Numbered from the stretch's first letter, positions 34,101-48,900 are shown. The stretch is DNA of 64,000 nucleotides from Heloderma charlesbogerti (GCA_026122225.1 JANEZZ010001866.1:2046001-2110000), one strand, 5' to 3'. The notes: generated by a model from the sequence alone, not told the origin. Numbers and translations are program-made.

Positions 34101-36959
34101 CCATGCCTCTCTTTATGAGCTGCTATGTTTTCAGTGCTGGAATAATTATGTATTTTTGATCCAAAGCTGATTTTTCCAGTTCTGCTGATTATTTTGTTAC
34201 ATTTATTAGTATTAGCAAATAGTTAACTGTTTGCTGGACAATCTTGCTTGGAATCCGTTGGACAAATTCAGTTTAAACAGAGTGGTGAAGTGTAGAATTA
34301 CATATCTTCATTATAATAGAGCCAGCCATTCTGCTCCAATGACTGAGTGCTAAACTTTTTTTTTTTAAGGCACCAGGCTTTCCTCTTATTCTTAATTAAA
34401 AAATGCTAAAAACTTCCAGATTCATGTTAGTCTGCTGTAGCAAAAATACCGACAAAAAAAGCTTATGTTACCAGGTGCCACAACACTCTTTGTTGTTGTT
34501 TATCCAAATGCTAAATGTTACCTCTTTCTTTTCTCTCCTTTTAAGTTCTGGTCTAAATATCCTGTATCCTGGAGAAGTAGAAATTAATAACTTGCTTAAA
34601 CTGGTCTTAACTGAAGGTAAGCGTTTTCACTGATACTGGAATGAACGTTAGTTTACAAACTGAAAGTACATGATCCAGAAAGCATAGCCTGGTACACCTT
34701 GAATAAAAAAATGTTTTTAATTAGTGTCAGTTTTCAGCAGAGCCCAACATCATTGTATAACCCGTTCCTCCATGAATTATTCCATTTTAGGAGACAGAAA
34801 CAGTGGGCTTGCTCAGCTTCGAGATGTGATCATGACTAATCTGGCTGAGCAGCTTCAGAACAACAGATTTGGCAGTGAAGATGATGAGCATTACAGGTAA
34901 ACAACATGAGTCTTCCTGCATGGTAGGGGTGCAACCCGCAAAGAGCACATGCTGAAAGTTTTGGGGGAGGGGACTAGTTCGTGTCTGTTGAAAGGATCCA
35001 TTATTCATTGCTGTCAATGAACCAGTTTATAGAAACAAATTATAAAATATACAACAGCCTCTAGATAAGACAAGCTTATCTAAATAGAAACTAAAACAAA
35101 TAGATGATCAGTCTAAAATTGACCCGAACTATAAGCTAACTCAAGTGAACGTTAGCTGAGTGTGTCTTAATTGCAATATGGAAAAAAACAAACAAACATC
35201 GCTGCTGTTACTGAAAAGGTTGCTTTCAGTTAAGCAATAACACACACAATAACCTTTTTCTCTACCAGGAAAATTAATTATCTCTTGATACCATGGTAAA
35301 ATTTCACTGTAACAGTACATATAACACAGTTTCAAGGTCCCCTGAGCCACAAGGGCAACAAACGTAGAGGGAGATTGCTTATGATATCTCTTCTCTAACA
35401 AAGCAGACTGTAGTGTATGTGCATGGGGCCGCATAAGGGAAATCCTGTACTTATACATATTTAGGGCTTTCAAAAAGAATTAGCACCTTGACTCCCAATT
35501 GGACACTGGATGCCACAAAAGGAAGGAGAACAAAATCAGTGGCATCAAGATACTGCTGGTTGCATCGGGTTTTGATGATCTCTGTCATATAGTCTTTGGA
35601 GCAATGCTACTTTTGCCTTTGTTTGAGTTTGTGTATTCACTGGGGGAGCTGATGATACAAGGGAATCTCCCTGGAGACCACCACTCCAGACATGGATGGT
35701 CTTTGCTTTCGCAGGCCTCTGGATCTTACCCAGTTGGGGCTTTCCTCTTAGCTGCAGCTGCTGCTGCACGTCCTCCATTGGTTCCATCACAGCTCACTTG
35801 GAGCTCCCACATGTGGCCTCTTTAAAAATGAATGGAGACAGCAAAAGCACAGAGCCTTGTAGATCGCATCCTACTAGTGTTGGCTTAAACTTAGACGCTT
35901 CCTATCCTTTCCTCCTTCCGAACAAAAACTGTAACTCTTAAATATTATTGTCTTTGTAAGGGTGTGTGTGTGTGTGTTTGTGTGTGTGTGATTGATTCTT
36001 GTACAGTTTCCAGGGGGGTAGCTCTGTTAGTGTATTGCAGCAAAAACGAGAAATTGTGGCACCTTAAACACTAAGGGTGCAATCCTGTGCATGTAGACAG
36101 AAGAAAGTCTGACAGCTCCCAGCATTCTCCAGGCAGCCATGCTGACTGGAGAATGCTGGGAGTTGTCAGACTTTTTTCTGTCTAAACATGCATAGGTTTG
36201 TGCCCGAACACATTTATTCTGACATAAGCTTTTGTGGACTACAGCCCGCTGGCATCTGATGAAGTGGGCTACAGTCCACAAAAGCTTACATCACAATAAA
36301 TGCATTAGTCTTTGAGGTGCCACAAGATGTTCTGTTGTTTTTGTGATACAGTGGATATTATCCAGTAACGGTGAAAGTCAATTAGAATATATATATTTTT
36401 AAAGCAACACTACACAGTTAGGCACTTAAGAATGGCCTTGGTGGATTAAGCCAAAGCCGCTCTAGTTCATCATCCTGTATCTATCAGCAGCCAGCCTAGT
36501 GCTGGCTGAACCAAACTGATGCTTAGAAGTCTGGGTTAGCAATCAGGCAGTTAAATTAGGATGTAAAATGATCCGTTGCATACTTTCTCTCTTTTTCTAC
36601 CACTCTGCACAGCTCTCCAGTGCAGGAGTGGGTAACCTTTTTGCCCCTAAGGGCCACATGCGGCAGGGGCTGCTTGCTAGGGTGGGAGTGGCTGAAGACA
36701 GTAGGGGAATGCCCCTGGCCAGTGTCTCCCTTGCCCCTGGCCAGTGTCTCCCTTGCCCCTGGCCAGTGTCTCCCTTGCCCCTGGCCAGTGTCTCCCTTGC
36801 CCCTGGCCAGTGTCTCCCTTGCCCCTGGCCAGTGTCTCCCTTGCCCCTGGCCAGTGTCTCCCTTGCCCCTGGCCAGTGTCTCCCTTGCCCCTCCCACTCT
36901 CACACAAATACTGGCACACAGTTATATATGCAGAGCCTTCCACCTCCCCTCCAGCCTCA

Positions 36960-36995
<36 letters not shown>

Positions 36996-39900
36996 TCCCC
37001 ATCCGATCTCAGCATGCAGGGTTGGGGATAGTTAACCCCCCCATGTACTGAGATCCTATTGCACATCCCCCCTCCCTGCTACCCATCTTATTGATGCTTT
37101 CCCCAATGCCAGTTACCTGGGAGGGTGTATGCAAATGATTTAACAGAGGAGAATGGTGCATGGGGATGTCTCTCTGCTTTTGTGTCCTCTCCATTGAAAC
37201 CATGCTCCAGTAAGCCTGCCAGATAGCTGAGCATTGGGCTTGTAGGGAGCCATGTGGCATCCTGGGCACCTGTGTTGGGCCGCACTCAAGTCCTCTGAGG
37301 CCTGCCCACCTGTGCCCCACCACATGGCAGTTACTTGCAATCAGATTGGTGTTTGAAATTATGGACAGTATGAACTGTCAGTCGACCCAGTCCAGAAGCG
37401 ATTTCCTCTGCACAGACATTGTGTCCCTTGCTAAACACTTGTGCACTGGTGCCAAAGAATTTCTCATGGAATTGTGCCCCCACGGATGGGATCTAAAGAG
37501 CTACTTTATGTGCCCCTGAGCATTTGAATGCTCCAGTGGAGTTTTGAACGTAGAATCTGAGACCATCCCTCTTCCCAGCAATATCCAAAACTGCTCTTGA
37601 AAGCCATTCTTTGAGCAGTTCATTGTGAGGCGTGAGGGCCTGATCTCTGGATATGCAGAACCATCTGTACAGTTCCTTAGATCTTGGCCAACGTAAGTTA
37701 AGTAAGTGGAAAAGATGCATGTCTGTGTTATAATAACCACTAGTTCTGTATGATGGAAATACTGAGTGCCCTGCAATTTGCACATAAGTGTTTTTGTATT
37801 CCATCCTAAGCCCTCACCATTTTACCGTGTCTTTCCTGCATTTTAAAGACTAAACGATGAGCTTTTGCACTACATTCTCAAGATTGTTGTCCGAGAATCT
37901 TGTATCTTAATCACCAAGTGCCAAACTGTATCCAGAGATGAATTTCAAAGGCTCCTCTCAACTGTGCCTGTGAGTAACACCCTCCTAGCTTGCTCTTTTT
38001 TCAAAAAGGTCCTTTCTTTTGTGAGTCCAGTCATGGTAGGGATGGCGTGCAGTCTGTGCAAGGTTTAAGGGAGGCCTCTCTTTTGTGCTTGGGTTGCAAA
38101 AAGGAAATGTACAGGTGAGGCTGTGAACCTCTAAGATCACTGCGGACTTCCCCATGATCTGTATCACACAGCTCTACAAATACTGGCTCTACAAATACTG
38201 GGGCTATTTTGGACTTTGTCCTGTCATGAAAGTTAGGGCCTTGTTAATCATGCATGAACTATTCCAGACTTTCCCCTATGCTTGCTGGGATAGATGTCTT
38301 ATAATGCCTTTTGTTCACACATTGCAACCCTGCTCTCCCCCCCCTTCCCGTTATATTAAAAAAAATAACAATCCTAATTGAGAGCTAGTAGGTAAAAGAA
38401 CAAATGGTGAAGTGAGAAGTCCATAGTTCAGATCATCTTGCCATCTGCTATGAACTCACTGGACAAACCGCTGTAAATTGATTTGGTGTAGTAATTGTAT
38501 TTTATTCACTTGTAAGTTGCTTTGGGTACTTCTGTAGAAACATGAGCTATAAATATAAAACGGAACCACTCTTGTATAGAGTTTGTCTTACTGCACTTAT
38601 ATCCTGCCCTTGCTCAAAGGAGCTCAGAGCTGCACATATCCCACTCGTGTATCTTTATAACAACACTGTGAGGTAGGTTAGGCTGAAAGTGAGTGACCAG
38701 CCCAAGGTCGCCCAGCGAACTTCACAACTGAGTGGAGATTTGAACCCAGGTTTCCACAGTATTCATCTTCCATGCAGTCTAGCCACTACACCACAAACGG
38801 GAATAATGGGTCTCCAAAATGGGAGTAATAATAATGCCGGTCTGCTTTACAGGAAAGCTTTGAACGGCAGTGGGGATAGAAAGAAGCAGCCTGAACTTTG
38901 GAGTAATAAAGATTCTGGCAGAACATTCAGGAAATGATTAACAGGAGGGTATAGGAGGGACCACATTCTGACCAGAGTTGTGTGTCCACTCCACTTTGGA
39001 TGGCCACCATGCTATCCAGAGCTCACAAAAGCTGGATTTTGGGCCCTCCCTAGAGAATGCGCATGTGCATTGTTGCTTCTGTTTTGCATAGTTTATTGTG
39101 GCTTTGCTAACCATGGGGAAGAGCAAGGAGTTAGGGAGAGAGGTGGAGCCCTGTCCCTTTGACCATCAGTCGCCACTCCAGCAGGCCCTTGCTTCACACT
39201 TACAAGTGTATCTGCACAACCATAAGGGCTAGCAACTTGCTTTTTTAAAAACGAAAGCTGAGACTTTTCAGGAAGCTGAAGTCTTCACCCAGTGCAATAT
39301 AATGTGGATTTTCTGTGCTCCCACAAAATCACCGCATACACACAGCCCTAGGCTTACCGTTTTATTGTGTATTATTACAGTAAATCTGATGAGATCCTAT
39401 TTATACTCCACTGGCATCCTTTCCTGAATTTATCTGTTGAGCTCTGTGACTCAACCTTGTTTTTAACAATTGACTTTCTATTACCTGCATATGTGTCAAT
39501 TGGGCAAAATCCAGCAATTTGTGACACATCTCCCAAATTTTAGCTTGTTAATGAGTATTTTGTTATGTTTTTGTAATGCACTGCAAAGCTGTGACAGTCG
39601 AGCAAGAGAATAATGTAACATTTCCCTTGTGTCCTTCCCTGTTTGTTCTCTTCCTTCGTGTTTCAAAAATAGTACACAGCCCTTTTTCTGTGCTTATTTT
39701 TTTATTGAAGTGTTGAGACGATAATGCAAACGGTGCTCATTTATATTAAAGGCTGCCTCCTCCTGCCTGCGGTATCTGATGGCCGTACAGAACCATCTTC
39801 TGAGTAATACAATTTTGATTAAGCCTGACGAAAATGATGACAGTGACAGCTCCTTGCAGGGAGAGACATTGAAGGTACAGGTAAACACCAAGATTAAATT

Positions 39901-42900
39901 CCAGTACTTCTTTCGACAGCCCTTGTGTCGCTGCAGTTCAGCCGATGGGTATACCCTCTCTGTGCTGTCTCGTCACTTCTCGTTGTCTCAGTGTACTGTT
40001 ATGACGGCATGCTAAAAGTGTCTGTGGGCGTCAGCCAGAATTCTCAATGGTGGCTTTGTGGGTAGGGGGTAGCTGCTGTTAAAGCCACATATGCCCCAGT
40101 CCAGGACTCCTTGGGCTTCACAATGCAGGAGTGAGCTGCCCAGTCACTTCAGTTGTTGGCAGTGGAGACCAGTGTGCGCTGCCGCCATCACCCCTCACAA
40201 GTTCCATTCCTCATATGATTGTTCCTCAGAAATTCTCTGTTGCCAGCCAGCTAACGAGATCACACTGAATTACTTTTATTACCAATAATTCAGTGGCCCT
40301 ACATACGCCATACAACAAAGTCCCTTCGCTTTTTGAAAAAAGTTTGACAGATTGTCCTCGATTTGACAGTGCTATAGTTAATTTTTTTAAATCCCTTAGA
40401 AATATACTATTTGACATTTATTTTTTAATATAAAAATTGGTTGAATTTGCCCTGCCACCCCATCTCTTTGCCTTGACCTTCTGAAATCTGCAAGACCACC
40501 CATGACTTCAGCGTAGGGATGCATGGATCAAAATGTTTCCAGTCTGCATCAGTTTTGCATGAGTTCATTCATAAGTCCATTCTGTCCTGTTTCTGCATCT
40601 ATCTACAATTTTTTAAAGCACAAAATTTTGCATTTTTTAACACATTTTCCCACAAAATATACATTTTTGTACACCTCTTATCTGAAAATATGCGTTTCTC
40701 TATGCATTTTGGTATGTTTTTGAGCCAACAACCATATTGCAAAACTTGGAGAAGCACAAAAAACGAAGGATAACTGCATTTCAATCTCAGTACGAGTCCA
40801 GGGAGTACGAAACAGGTGTAAAGGGGTACGCTGTGAGCCCTCCATCTGAAAGCACCCTTGTTCTGAGTTGGGGTGCTTCCCGGCGAGGCTGTTACTGCAC
40901 AATTGCCCTGTCTCATTCATGGAATTTTATGAAGGGTCCAGACGTCATTGTCTCCTATGCATAATCCTCCCGTGTTTTCCCACTGCCTCTTTCATCTTTT
41001 TTCTTCCCACAAAAGATACTCTAAGGAGAAAAAGACAGAACAGCTGTACAATGCCTTTGATTGGAAGTGCCAGGAGCCCTCTGCCTGGAAGTGCCCTGTG
41101 TTGCCAGCTGAAGGCTATTCTAGGTGTACATCTTTGCAGCCCTGTTACACAGCCTGCGTGACTTGGTTCTAGAGCTGCTGTTTTAACTGAGCCACCGAGT
41201 ATTCCCGAGAGGGAAAGTTACCCCCTGTGTGCCAAAATCTAGCCTTTCAAGTACTTGAAAATTGAAATCTGTTGTTAGTTGTACTACTGCAAACAGTAGA
41301 TCTGTTGACAGCAAAGCTCTGCTATTAGACGTAGGATTTCTGAGAACTTTTTTCATGCACTGTAGGGAATATTCACAGATTATCCAAAGCAATAGGGCAA
41401 AACATCCTTTTATGCAGGGTCTGTGCTGCTTTTTTTGGTTGGCTTTGCATCGCTTATCTTGACTGCTTAAGATTTTTGAGGGGTTGATCCACTGCACATT
41501 TCCCCTGGCAATGGCCGCTGGATATGAACAGGGCTGGGTAAGGCCAGCGTTCATTCCTTTCAACAGGGCCCACACGGGAGCAGTCCGTGCTTGGTTGTGC
41601 CCTTCTGTTTCCAGTTCCATCAGTCTCTGTTTTGCTCCTCACGGCTGTATTTGTGTACTTGTCCTATTTGGCCGCTGGAACACGTTCGTGATTGTATGAA
41701 GTAAATAATAAATGTGTCCATGCTGTCTCTCATCCTACAAACACGTTTTTGTTTTTTTCCAGTTTCTCTCTGCGGTTGCTATCATCCTCTCTTCCCTTCT
41801 AGGACTGTCTGTTTCGTTCCTTGTCTGGCCAACAGGCAGGGCTGGATTAACCATTCTGATAAGTACTCTACAGAGCTGGGGCCCAGCCTTCTTAGAGTCC
41901 CTTCTGCGCTAACTAGAATTCCCCAAATGGAAAACGTGTGTTATCTTTCCCCCTTCTCTAAGAAATTCCACTGTAGCTAAGAGAAAATTGACATTCCCAC
42001 ACTGTGAAACAGGGAAGTCATGCTCCCATCAATAGATAAATATTGAGCAATGCCATTCTTTCCTCAATTCTGCAGAAGATTTTGCCAAGTGGGCAGGATG
42101 GAGAGGTCAGAAGGAAGTGTGTGTGTGTGTGTGTGTTCCTGTGCCTATTGGGGTTGTTGTCCAGTGAAAGAAACTTTAAGGTGCAATCCTATGCATGTTT
42201 AGACAGAAAAAAATGGCTGGCTGCAGGATGCTGGGAGTTGCAGGATGTTTTCTCTCTCAACATGCATAGGATTGCATCCTTAATTTTTTAATTGTATACA
42301 TTTTAATAAATGGATTAAATCTGCATCAATTTGCGTAGGAGTGAGCAATAATTCTTGACGGGGAAGAAATCATATATTTGTTAGATGATGTGAACACCAT
42401 CTTAGAAGAGGCATTCTTCACCACACTGTGTGTGCGTGTGTGTGTGTGTGTATATATATATGTGTGTGTGTGTGTGAGAGAGAGAGAGAGTGAGAAGGCA
42501 GAATTCCTCTACTGAGATGGAGCCTACTGCTTGTATTCTTCTAAGAACTTGTATTTAAAAAATAGTTGACCTCTTTTTCACATGCCGTTGCCCGGTCACT
42601 CTGGGGCATCTCTTTAAATTAAGTAATTGAACTGGCTCATGAACTAAAAGTTGTGCCCCTAGTGCTCAGCTGTGTATAGGAATACTGGCAGACTGTGGTG
42701 TTGTGTGTCTGAGACAGAAGGCCTCGAAAAAATGACTCACTAGGGCCTCCGTGTCCTCTCATCAGGCCTTCTTGACAGGGAGCCCTTCTCATCAGGATCA
42801 ATTCTTCATTTTCTCCATAGTACCTAGATGCATCGTCTGTGTTTTGTTTTTGTTTTTAAATGCCCTTTTGAGTTTACCTCGTACTTGGAGGCATAACATC

Positions 42901-45900
42901 TTAAATCTCAGGTTGTACACAGAGAACAGTGAGTTTTTTCTAGAAGGTCAAAAGTGGAGTGATAGAAGCATCGTTTTCATGGTGTGCTCACTCATTTCTT
43001 TTTGTCTTGCTTTCATCTCTGGTCAAAGAGGGAGAGGTTTCTTTGCAGGCTTTTGAGGCACAGCAAAAGACCTCTGAACGGAGACAATGGACGAGTGTGT
43101 CCATCATAGGCTCTGGTGCCTCTCCAAACGCCTTCAGCAACGTGAAGAAGCTGTGGTCTGTCTCCAGCCCCAGTCTTGGAGAGATCTGCTGGTGCTAGGT
43201 TTCATTGTCATGGTCATCACATTAACTTTGAAAGCCCATGCTTATTTCTTGTTGGTTGGTTTGGTTTAAAAACCGATTGTTCCCTCGGCCATGTAAACAC
43301 AACTGTCTTCTTAAACACTTTTTGTGTCTAGGAGCTTAAAGCTAGTATCTTGGCCCTGGCTACGCAAATCCTGACGGGGTGTGATGAAGTTCTAGAAATG
43401 CTGCAGCAAGTCACTACTGCTCTTATAAACAGTGATATTCCAGACAGGGAGCAGAGGTAAGATCATTTACTTTGTTTATTTTGAAGATTTATGCCTCACC
43501 CTTTCTATCAAATGATTCTCAAAGCAAAAATGCACACCACACAGCAGCCCTTAGTCCTCTACCCAGTGGATAGGGTCAGGGGGTTCTTCCCTGGTGCTCT
43601 GCAGTCCCAGTACAACTGGCATTGGAGCAGAGGGTTCTTTGGGGGGTGGGGGAGCAAGATCCTTGCAGCTGCTCTTTCTGTGGCTGATGGATGGGACCAG
43701 AATGCTCAGTAGCCCCTGGTCCTCTGGCCAGTTACTGGTTCTAGATTGTGCTCCCATTCAGGCCTACAAGATCCCAACCAGCGCCTTGGCAGACAAATGT
43801 TTAATTTTCATCAGAACTTGGCACTGCCATTTTGCCAAACCTCCAAGATCATTGCCAAAACAGGATATTTTTAGTAACTGTCACACAGTGGAGGCTTGTG
43901 TTTGGCTGGCAGAATGCAAGTCCAGGCAGGATCTGGGTTTCAAACAAAGCAGGATGTGAGAAAAAGGGAGGCTAGGGTGGCTTCCCCTTCATTTTCCTTC
44001 TGCCAGCAGGCAGGCTTGTGGCATGTAAGCTGCTTTGTTGCTGAAAGGGGTTTTAACAGGTAGGGTGCTGCTTAATTCTTTTTATTGCTGCATTTTTAAT
44101 GTATGTGTGTTTCTGTTTTAATTAAAATTCTGTTTTAATCCTCATTTTTTATTGTTAGTCTCCTTGAGTGCCATTTTGGTGGAAAGGTGGGACATACTTT
44201 TAATAAGACAATAAAATAATAAAGCCATAGTTGGAGCAAGCAGAAAAGTCAGAGCCACAGACATAATGACCTGGTTTGCACATAACAGTAACCCTTGGTT
44301 TGTTGCCCTATCCAGGGTTTTTCTGGGAGATAAACAAATTGTGGTTTGTTTTCTCAGTCCCTGGTTGGTGGTTTCCCATTTCCTTTGCTCATTCCCTCCC
44401 TGTATCCCAAATGCCTTTGCGGCATTGTAGTACTGACATGTATAGCAGCTGGTTGGTCTGTTTTTTACCACTTTTGCCTGCTGCCTCTGTAGCCTGGCAA
44501 AACATCTGGGTTCACTTGTAATGACAATGCATGGTTTAAACAACCCAGAGTTTACAACCCACCAACAAACCATGGGTTTTTTTCTGGGTTGTTCCTGGTT
44601 AACAAACCGTGGTTTATTAGTGTGGCTGTGTTCACCCAGAATTCAACAACCCATGCTTTAGCATTGTGTGCAAACCAGGTTAGGAAGTGAGGAGTTGTCC
44701 TTAGGAGGGTGGGACAGTCCTAAAGATGAGTTGTGGTCAGAGGAAGCAGTTGGGACAGGCTTTGGGTCCGGAATAGATGACTGGGGTTTGGGAGAGGTCT
44801 GGGGAGCAGCACAGATGAGAGCTTGTGGTAGTGATGGAGAATGAAGGGAGGAAGCAGGAAGTATGTTGCTGGTTCAGAGGGAGGTTAGCCAATTGGGCAT
44901 ATAGTGAAGCGAGGACAGCAGCAAGATGAACTGACTCCAGAGGGCCTCTCGTCACAGGTTAAAAGGCCTGGAGCAGGTGACCAAAGCCACAATGCTGGGT
45001 CACTTGCTTCCAGTGTTGCTGACCTCCTTGATGCATCCCAACCTCCAAACACTGACCATGGCGGATGCTCTGATGCCTCAGCTGGTGCAGCTGGTCCTCT
45101 ACACGAGCCAGGTATGGCCTTTCTTTCTGCTGCTGGAATTTTTAACACCCTGATGGGGATGACCTTTGCTATTAAAACTGGACTGCAGAATAGTAATACT
45201 TTTATCATGCTCATTGACCCGCAAGGGATGCTTTAAGCGCTGCATTGTATGCCTGTGTGTCTCCATCCTCCTATGATGGGCAGCATGCTTTGCTTTCGTA
45301 ATTGGAAGTCCTCCGAAATCCCTGCAGAATTTGATTACCCAGAATCCATTTAGGCTACTTTTGTTCCCTACACCCTTCCCAAAAGGGTAACTGAATTGCT
45401 TGGGGACAGGGCAGCAGTGCCTGGGAGAGGAGGTGCATATGCACTGTCTCTCTCCAGCTCTCCAGTTATTTTTTCCTCCCGAATTGAAATAAAGCATAAC
45501 CACATAGTTTTATTAGGGTGCTTCCAGATGAGGCTTTTATCATGCCATTGCCCTGCCTCGTTCACAGAATTTTACAGGGGGTTCAGATGATGTTGTCTTC
45601 AACTCGTAGCCCTCCCACGTTTCTTTTTTCTTATCCTGGAAAGTCGGAAAGGAAAAGGATGGAAGAGCTGCACAACCCCTTCTGATCGGTAGCGTTAGGC
45701 GCCCTAGACGTATCTTTAAATAAGCAAACGGCATTCATGTTGTTTTACAGACAGCCTTGTTGCTGAAAATCCCGTCTCCGGTGTTCTCTGAAGTGGGCAG
45801 TTCTCCCGGAGGGGCATCTGAACAGAGGAGCAAGCTGTTCCCTGATGAGAGGTGATTGACGTAGCATCATCAAACTGCCCTTTGACACTCAGCACTCACT

Positions 45901-48900
45901 ATTTTAATGCCCTGAGGGCACTCTCTTTCATTTGCTGCCTGACCATTGTTGAAGAATGACTCAGAGGCACAGATCTCCATGGGGTCAGCCTTGGATTACT
46001 CTGTAAAATTGCTTTGTAGGCTCCTAAAAAAGCTTTCCCCTAAAGAGCTGAAAGTGATAAATCTGAGTGAAGGTTTTCTTTCCTTTTCCCTCTCTCCCCT
46101 GGCTCTGCAAGAGCAGCAGGAAAATGAGAAAATGCTGAGGTTGAGATTATTTCACAAGCACTGTGCTTTGAACTATAATGGGCAAGAAGTTATTACCTCA
46201 TCCTGATCTTAAGAACTTTAGGATGCCACTTGGCAGGATGTTGGGAGATCTGTGATCCGAGCTTGCGTGGCTGTAAAAAAAATTGAGGAGCAGTCAGGGA
46301 GGTTTTCGCTTGTCTGCAACACTGGGGTAGAGGAGGGTTAGTGCCTCCCCCCGCACCCCTTTTACTGATGAAAATCAGCTATTTGCCCTGTAGGAAGAAG
46401 CTTGTATATATAGTTTCTGTGTGTTCCCTAGGAGAGCAAATAGGAGCTTGGGCGGAAGGGAGGGATTGTTGTCAGGAAAACAGAGCAAGGAGAAGGGTTG
46501 CCCTCCATCTCCATTACAGTTCTGATCTAAATCAGCCCCCTGCACTCACAGCTCCTGATTATTATTATTTTAAAACAGTGGATGATCTGATCATAGTCCT
46601 AGCTTCCCCCTTAGACCATAGGAGGGTCATCGCCTCCTCTCCTAGCCTGCCCAGCCCCTGACCCTGCCTGACCTGTTTAAATTCAACATCATAGTGGAAC
46701 AGGGAGTCTATGCCTGTAAGCCGCATCTCCAAAGTGGCATCCAGCTTGCAGACATCACGTGGGGCTGTTTGCAGGGCCAGCAGGCATGATCCTGACCCAT
46801 TGTGAACAGGGATAGCATGAAAACTTTGAATTAACTTAGAAAGTCTTTCAACATTTTTCAGTTCTTTAAATCTAGAAAAGCTGGTCTACCAAAGGCCCTG
46901 TGTACTTTAGAGAGCATTTCCTGTCAATCTTAAAGGTTTGTTTGTTTATTTATTTATTTACAACATTTATATACCACTCCATATCTAAACAGATTCCAGA
47001 GCGGTGAACAATAATAGGTAAAAAGAATAAAACACCATATTAAAAGTTTTTATAGAAAAATAAACATCAATACCAATTAAAAATGTGGCTAGTCAATCAA
47101 GGGAGGCTTCTTGAAATAAATATGTTTTCAGCAGGAGCCGAAAACCGCATATCGTTGGTGCCTGCCTGACCTCCAGTGGCAGGGAGTCCCACAGAAAGGG
47201 AGCCACCACAATGAAGGCTGTTCTCTGGGTGGATTCAATCGGGCCATAGGTCCATGTGGAACCACCAGGAGCATGCCATGTGATGTGACTGGGCAGGTGG
47301 ATAGGACACTGATAAGGCACTCTCTCAAGTGTCCTGGTCCCAAGTTGTTTAAGGCTTTGTACACTAGTACCAAAACCTTAAACTTGGCCCGGTAGTGAAT
47401 AGGCAGCTAGAGCAGTTCTCTCAGCAAAGGAGTTTGTATTTATTTACTTACTTACTTACTGAATTTCTTAATCGCCCATCTGGCCGGTCACCCGGCCACT
47501 CTGGGTGATGTACAGCAATACAACAGTTTTAAAACAATAAAATTTTACTTTAAAACATATTTCTAAAAATACCCTAACCCACCCCAAATGCCTGCCTGAA
47601 CAACCATGTTTTTAATGCGTGGCGGAAGCTCGTTAAAGAGGGGGCATGGCGGAGTTCCCTAGGGAGGGAGTTCCACAGAGTGGGGGCCACCACAGAGAAG
47701 GGGCAGAATTCCTTGCTGAAAAGGGGCAGCTCTTGACAACAGCCAAGCTGCTGCATTCTGCACTAGCTCCAGCTTCCGGAGCAGCCTTAAGGGCAGCCCC
47801 ACATAGAGCACATAGCAGTAATCCACGCTTGAGGTTACTAGTGCCTGTAGCACCGTGGCCAAGCTATCCCTGTCCAGGAAAGGTTGTAGCTGGCAAACCA
47901 GTTGAAGCTAGTGAAAGGCACGCCGAGCCTCCATGGCCACTTGGGCCTCCAGCAACAGTGATGGATCTAGGAGTTCCCCCAGACTATGAACCTGATTTTT
48001 TAAAGGAACTGCAACCCCATCCCAAACAGGCTATAAGCCTGTCTCCCGGACTCAGGAACCCTCGCCCTCAGAGCCTCCATTTTCCCAGGATTCACCTTCA
48101 GTGTATTGGCCCTGATCCAGCCCATCATCGAGTTCAGACACTGGTCCAGTACTTGCACAGCCTCACCTGATTCAGATGTCATGGGGAGATATTGCTGTGT
48201 GTCATCAGCATGCTGATGGCACTTGGCTCCATGAGGTTGGGGTGGAACATAAGGATGGAGGCAGTCTCTTAGTTATGCTGGACACAGGCCATTTCGTGCG
48301 TGGAGGTCATCCCCAGCACCTTTGGAGATCGAGTGCAGACAATGGAGAACTGGCATCATGTACTCCTGATGATGCACCCCTTCACAGTGCAGGCTCCAGC
48401 ATTTTGCACCAGCAAAAGCCTTCAGACTCTCCTCAAGGGCAGCCCTGCTTCGCACACATTTCAGTGGTCTAGCCACGATGTTATGATGGCTGCTAGGTCA
48501 GTCTTGAGCTCTAGGCCCCAAACTGGCAGTGGGCTGTGGGTGCTTCCCTTCTTGCATCTCATTTTTTATTTACCCAAGTTGTTTGTAACACCTGTCTTTT
48601 TAGGAATGTTGAAAGTGGCATCCCATTGCATCTCATTGTGTTGTGCACACAGTTGCCTCTGGTCAAAAGGGTTTTGTAGGTTTTTGAAACCATAGGAAAA
48701 CCTGCCAAACCTCTTTGAGCAGAGGTGGAAGTCAGACCTAAGTGTCCACCCTACAAGCAACTACTCCTCTTTTGAACTTCTGTCCACTCTCTCTAATTTG
48801 TCCTCAGTCCCAGGGCCCTTCACACATTGCATGTTTCTTGTTGTGACAGGATTTCAGTGCAAATTGTAGGTTTTCAAAAGCCCCTTGAGTTGGTTGACTA

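Noticed and set aside
35499..35825. 108-codon plus-strand and 81-codon minus-strand open frames as a possible gene
   Set aside because: Both strands are open, there are no splice sites in HECTD4 phase, and neither product has recognisable motifs.
36711..36894. CRISPR-like repeat array
   Set aside because: The repeat units are directly adjacent with no spacers and the context is a vertebrate intron, so it is a minisatellite.
36556..37066. Long overlapping open frames on both strands (up to 155 codons)
   Set aside because: They are produced by the 22-bp minisatellite and the (CA)n tract, which lack stops in several frames. The products are pure repeats.
47646..48170. 174-codon plus-strand open frame
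   Set aside because: It is antisense to an L2 LINE whose minus-strand remnants ([20 protein letters not shown]) account for the interval.
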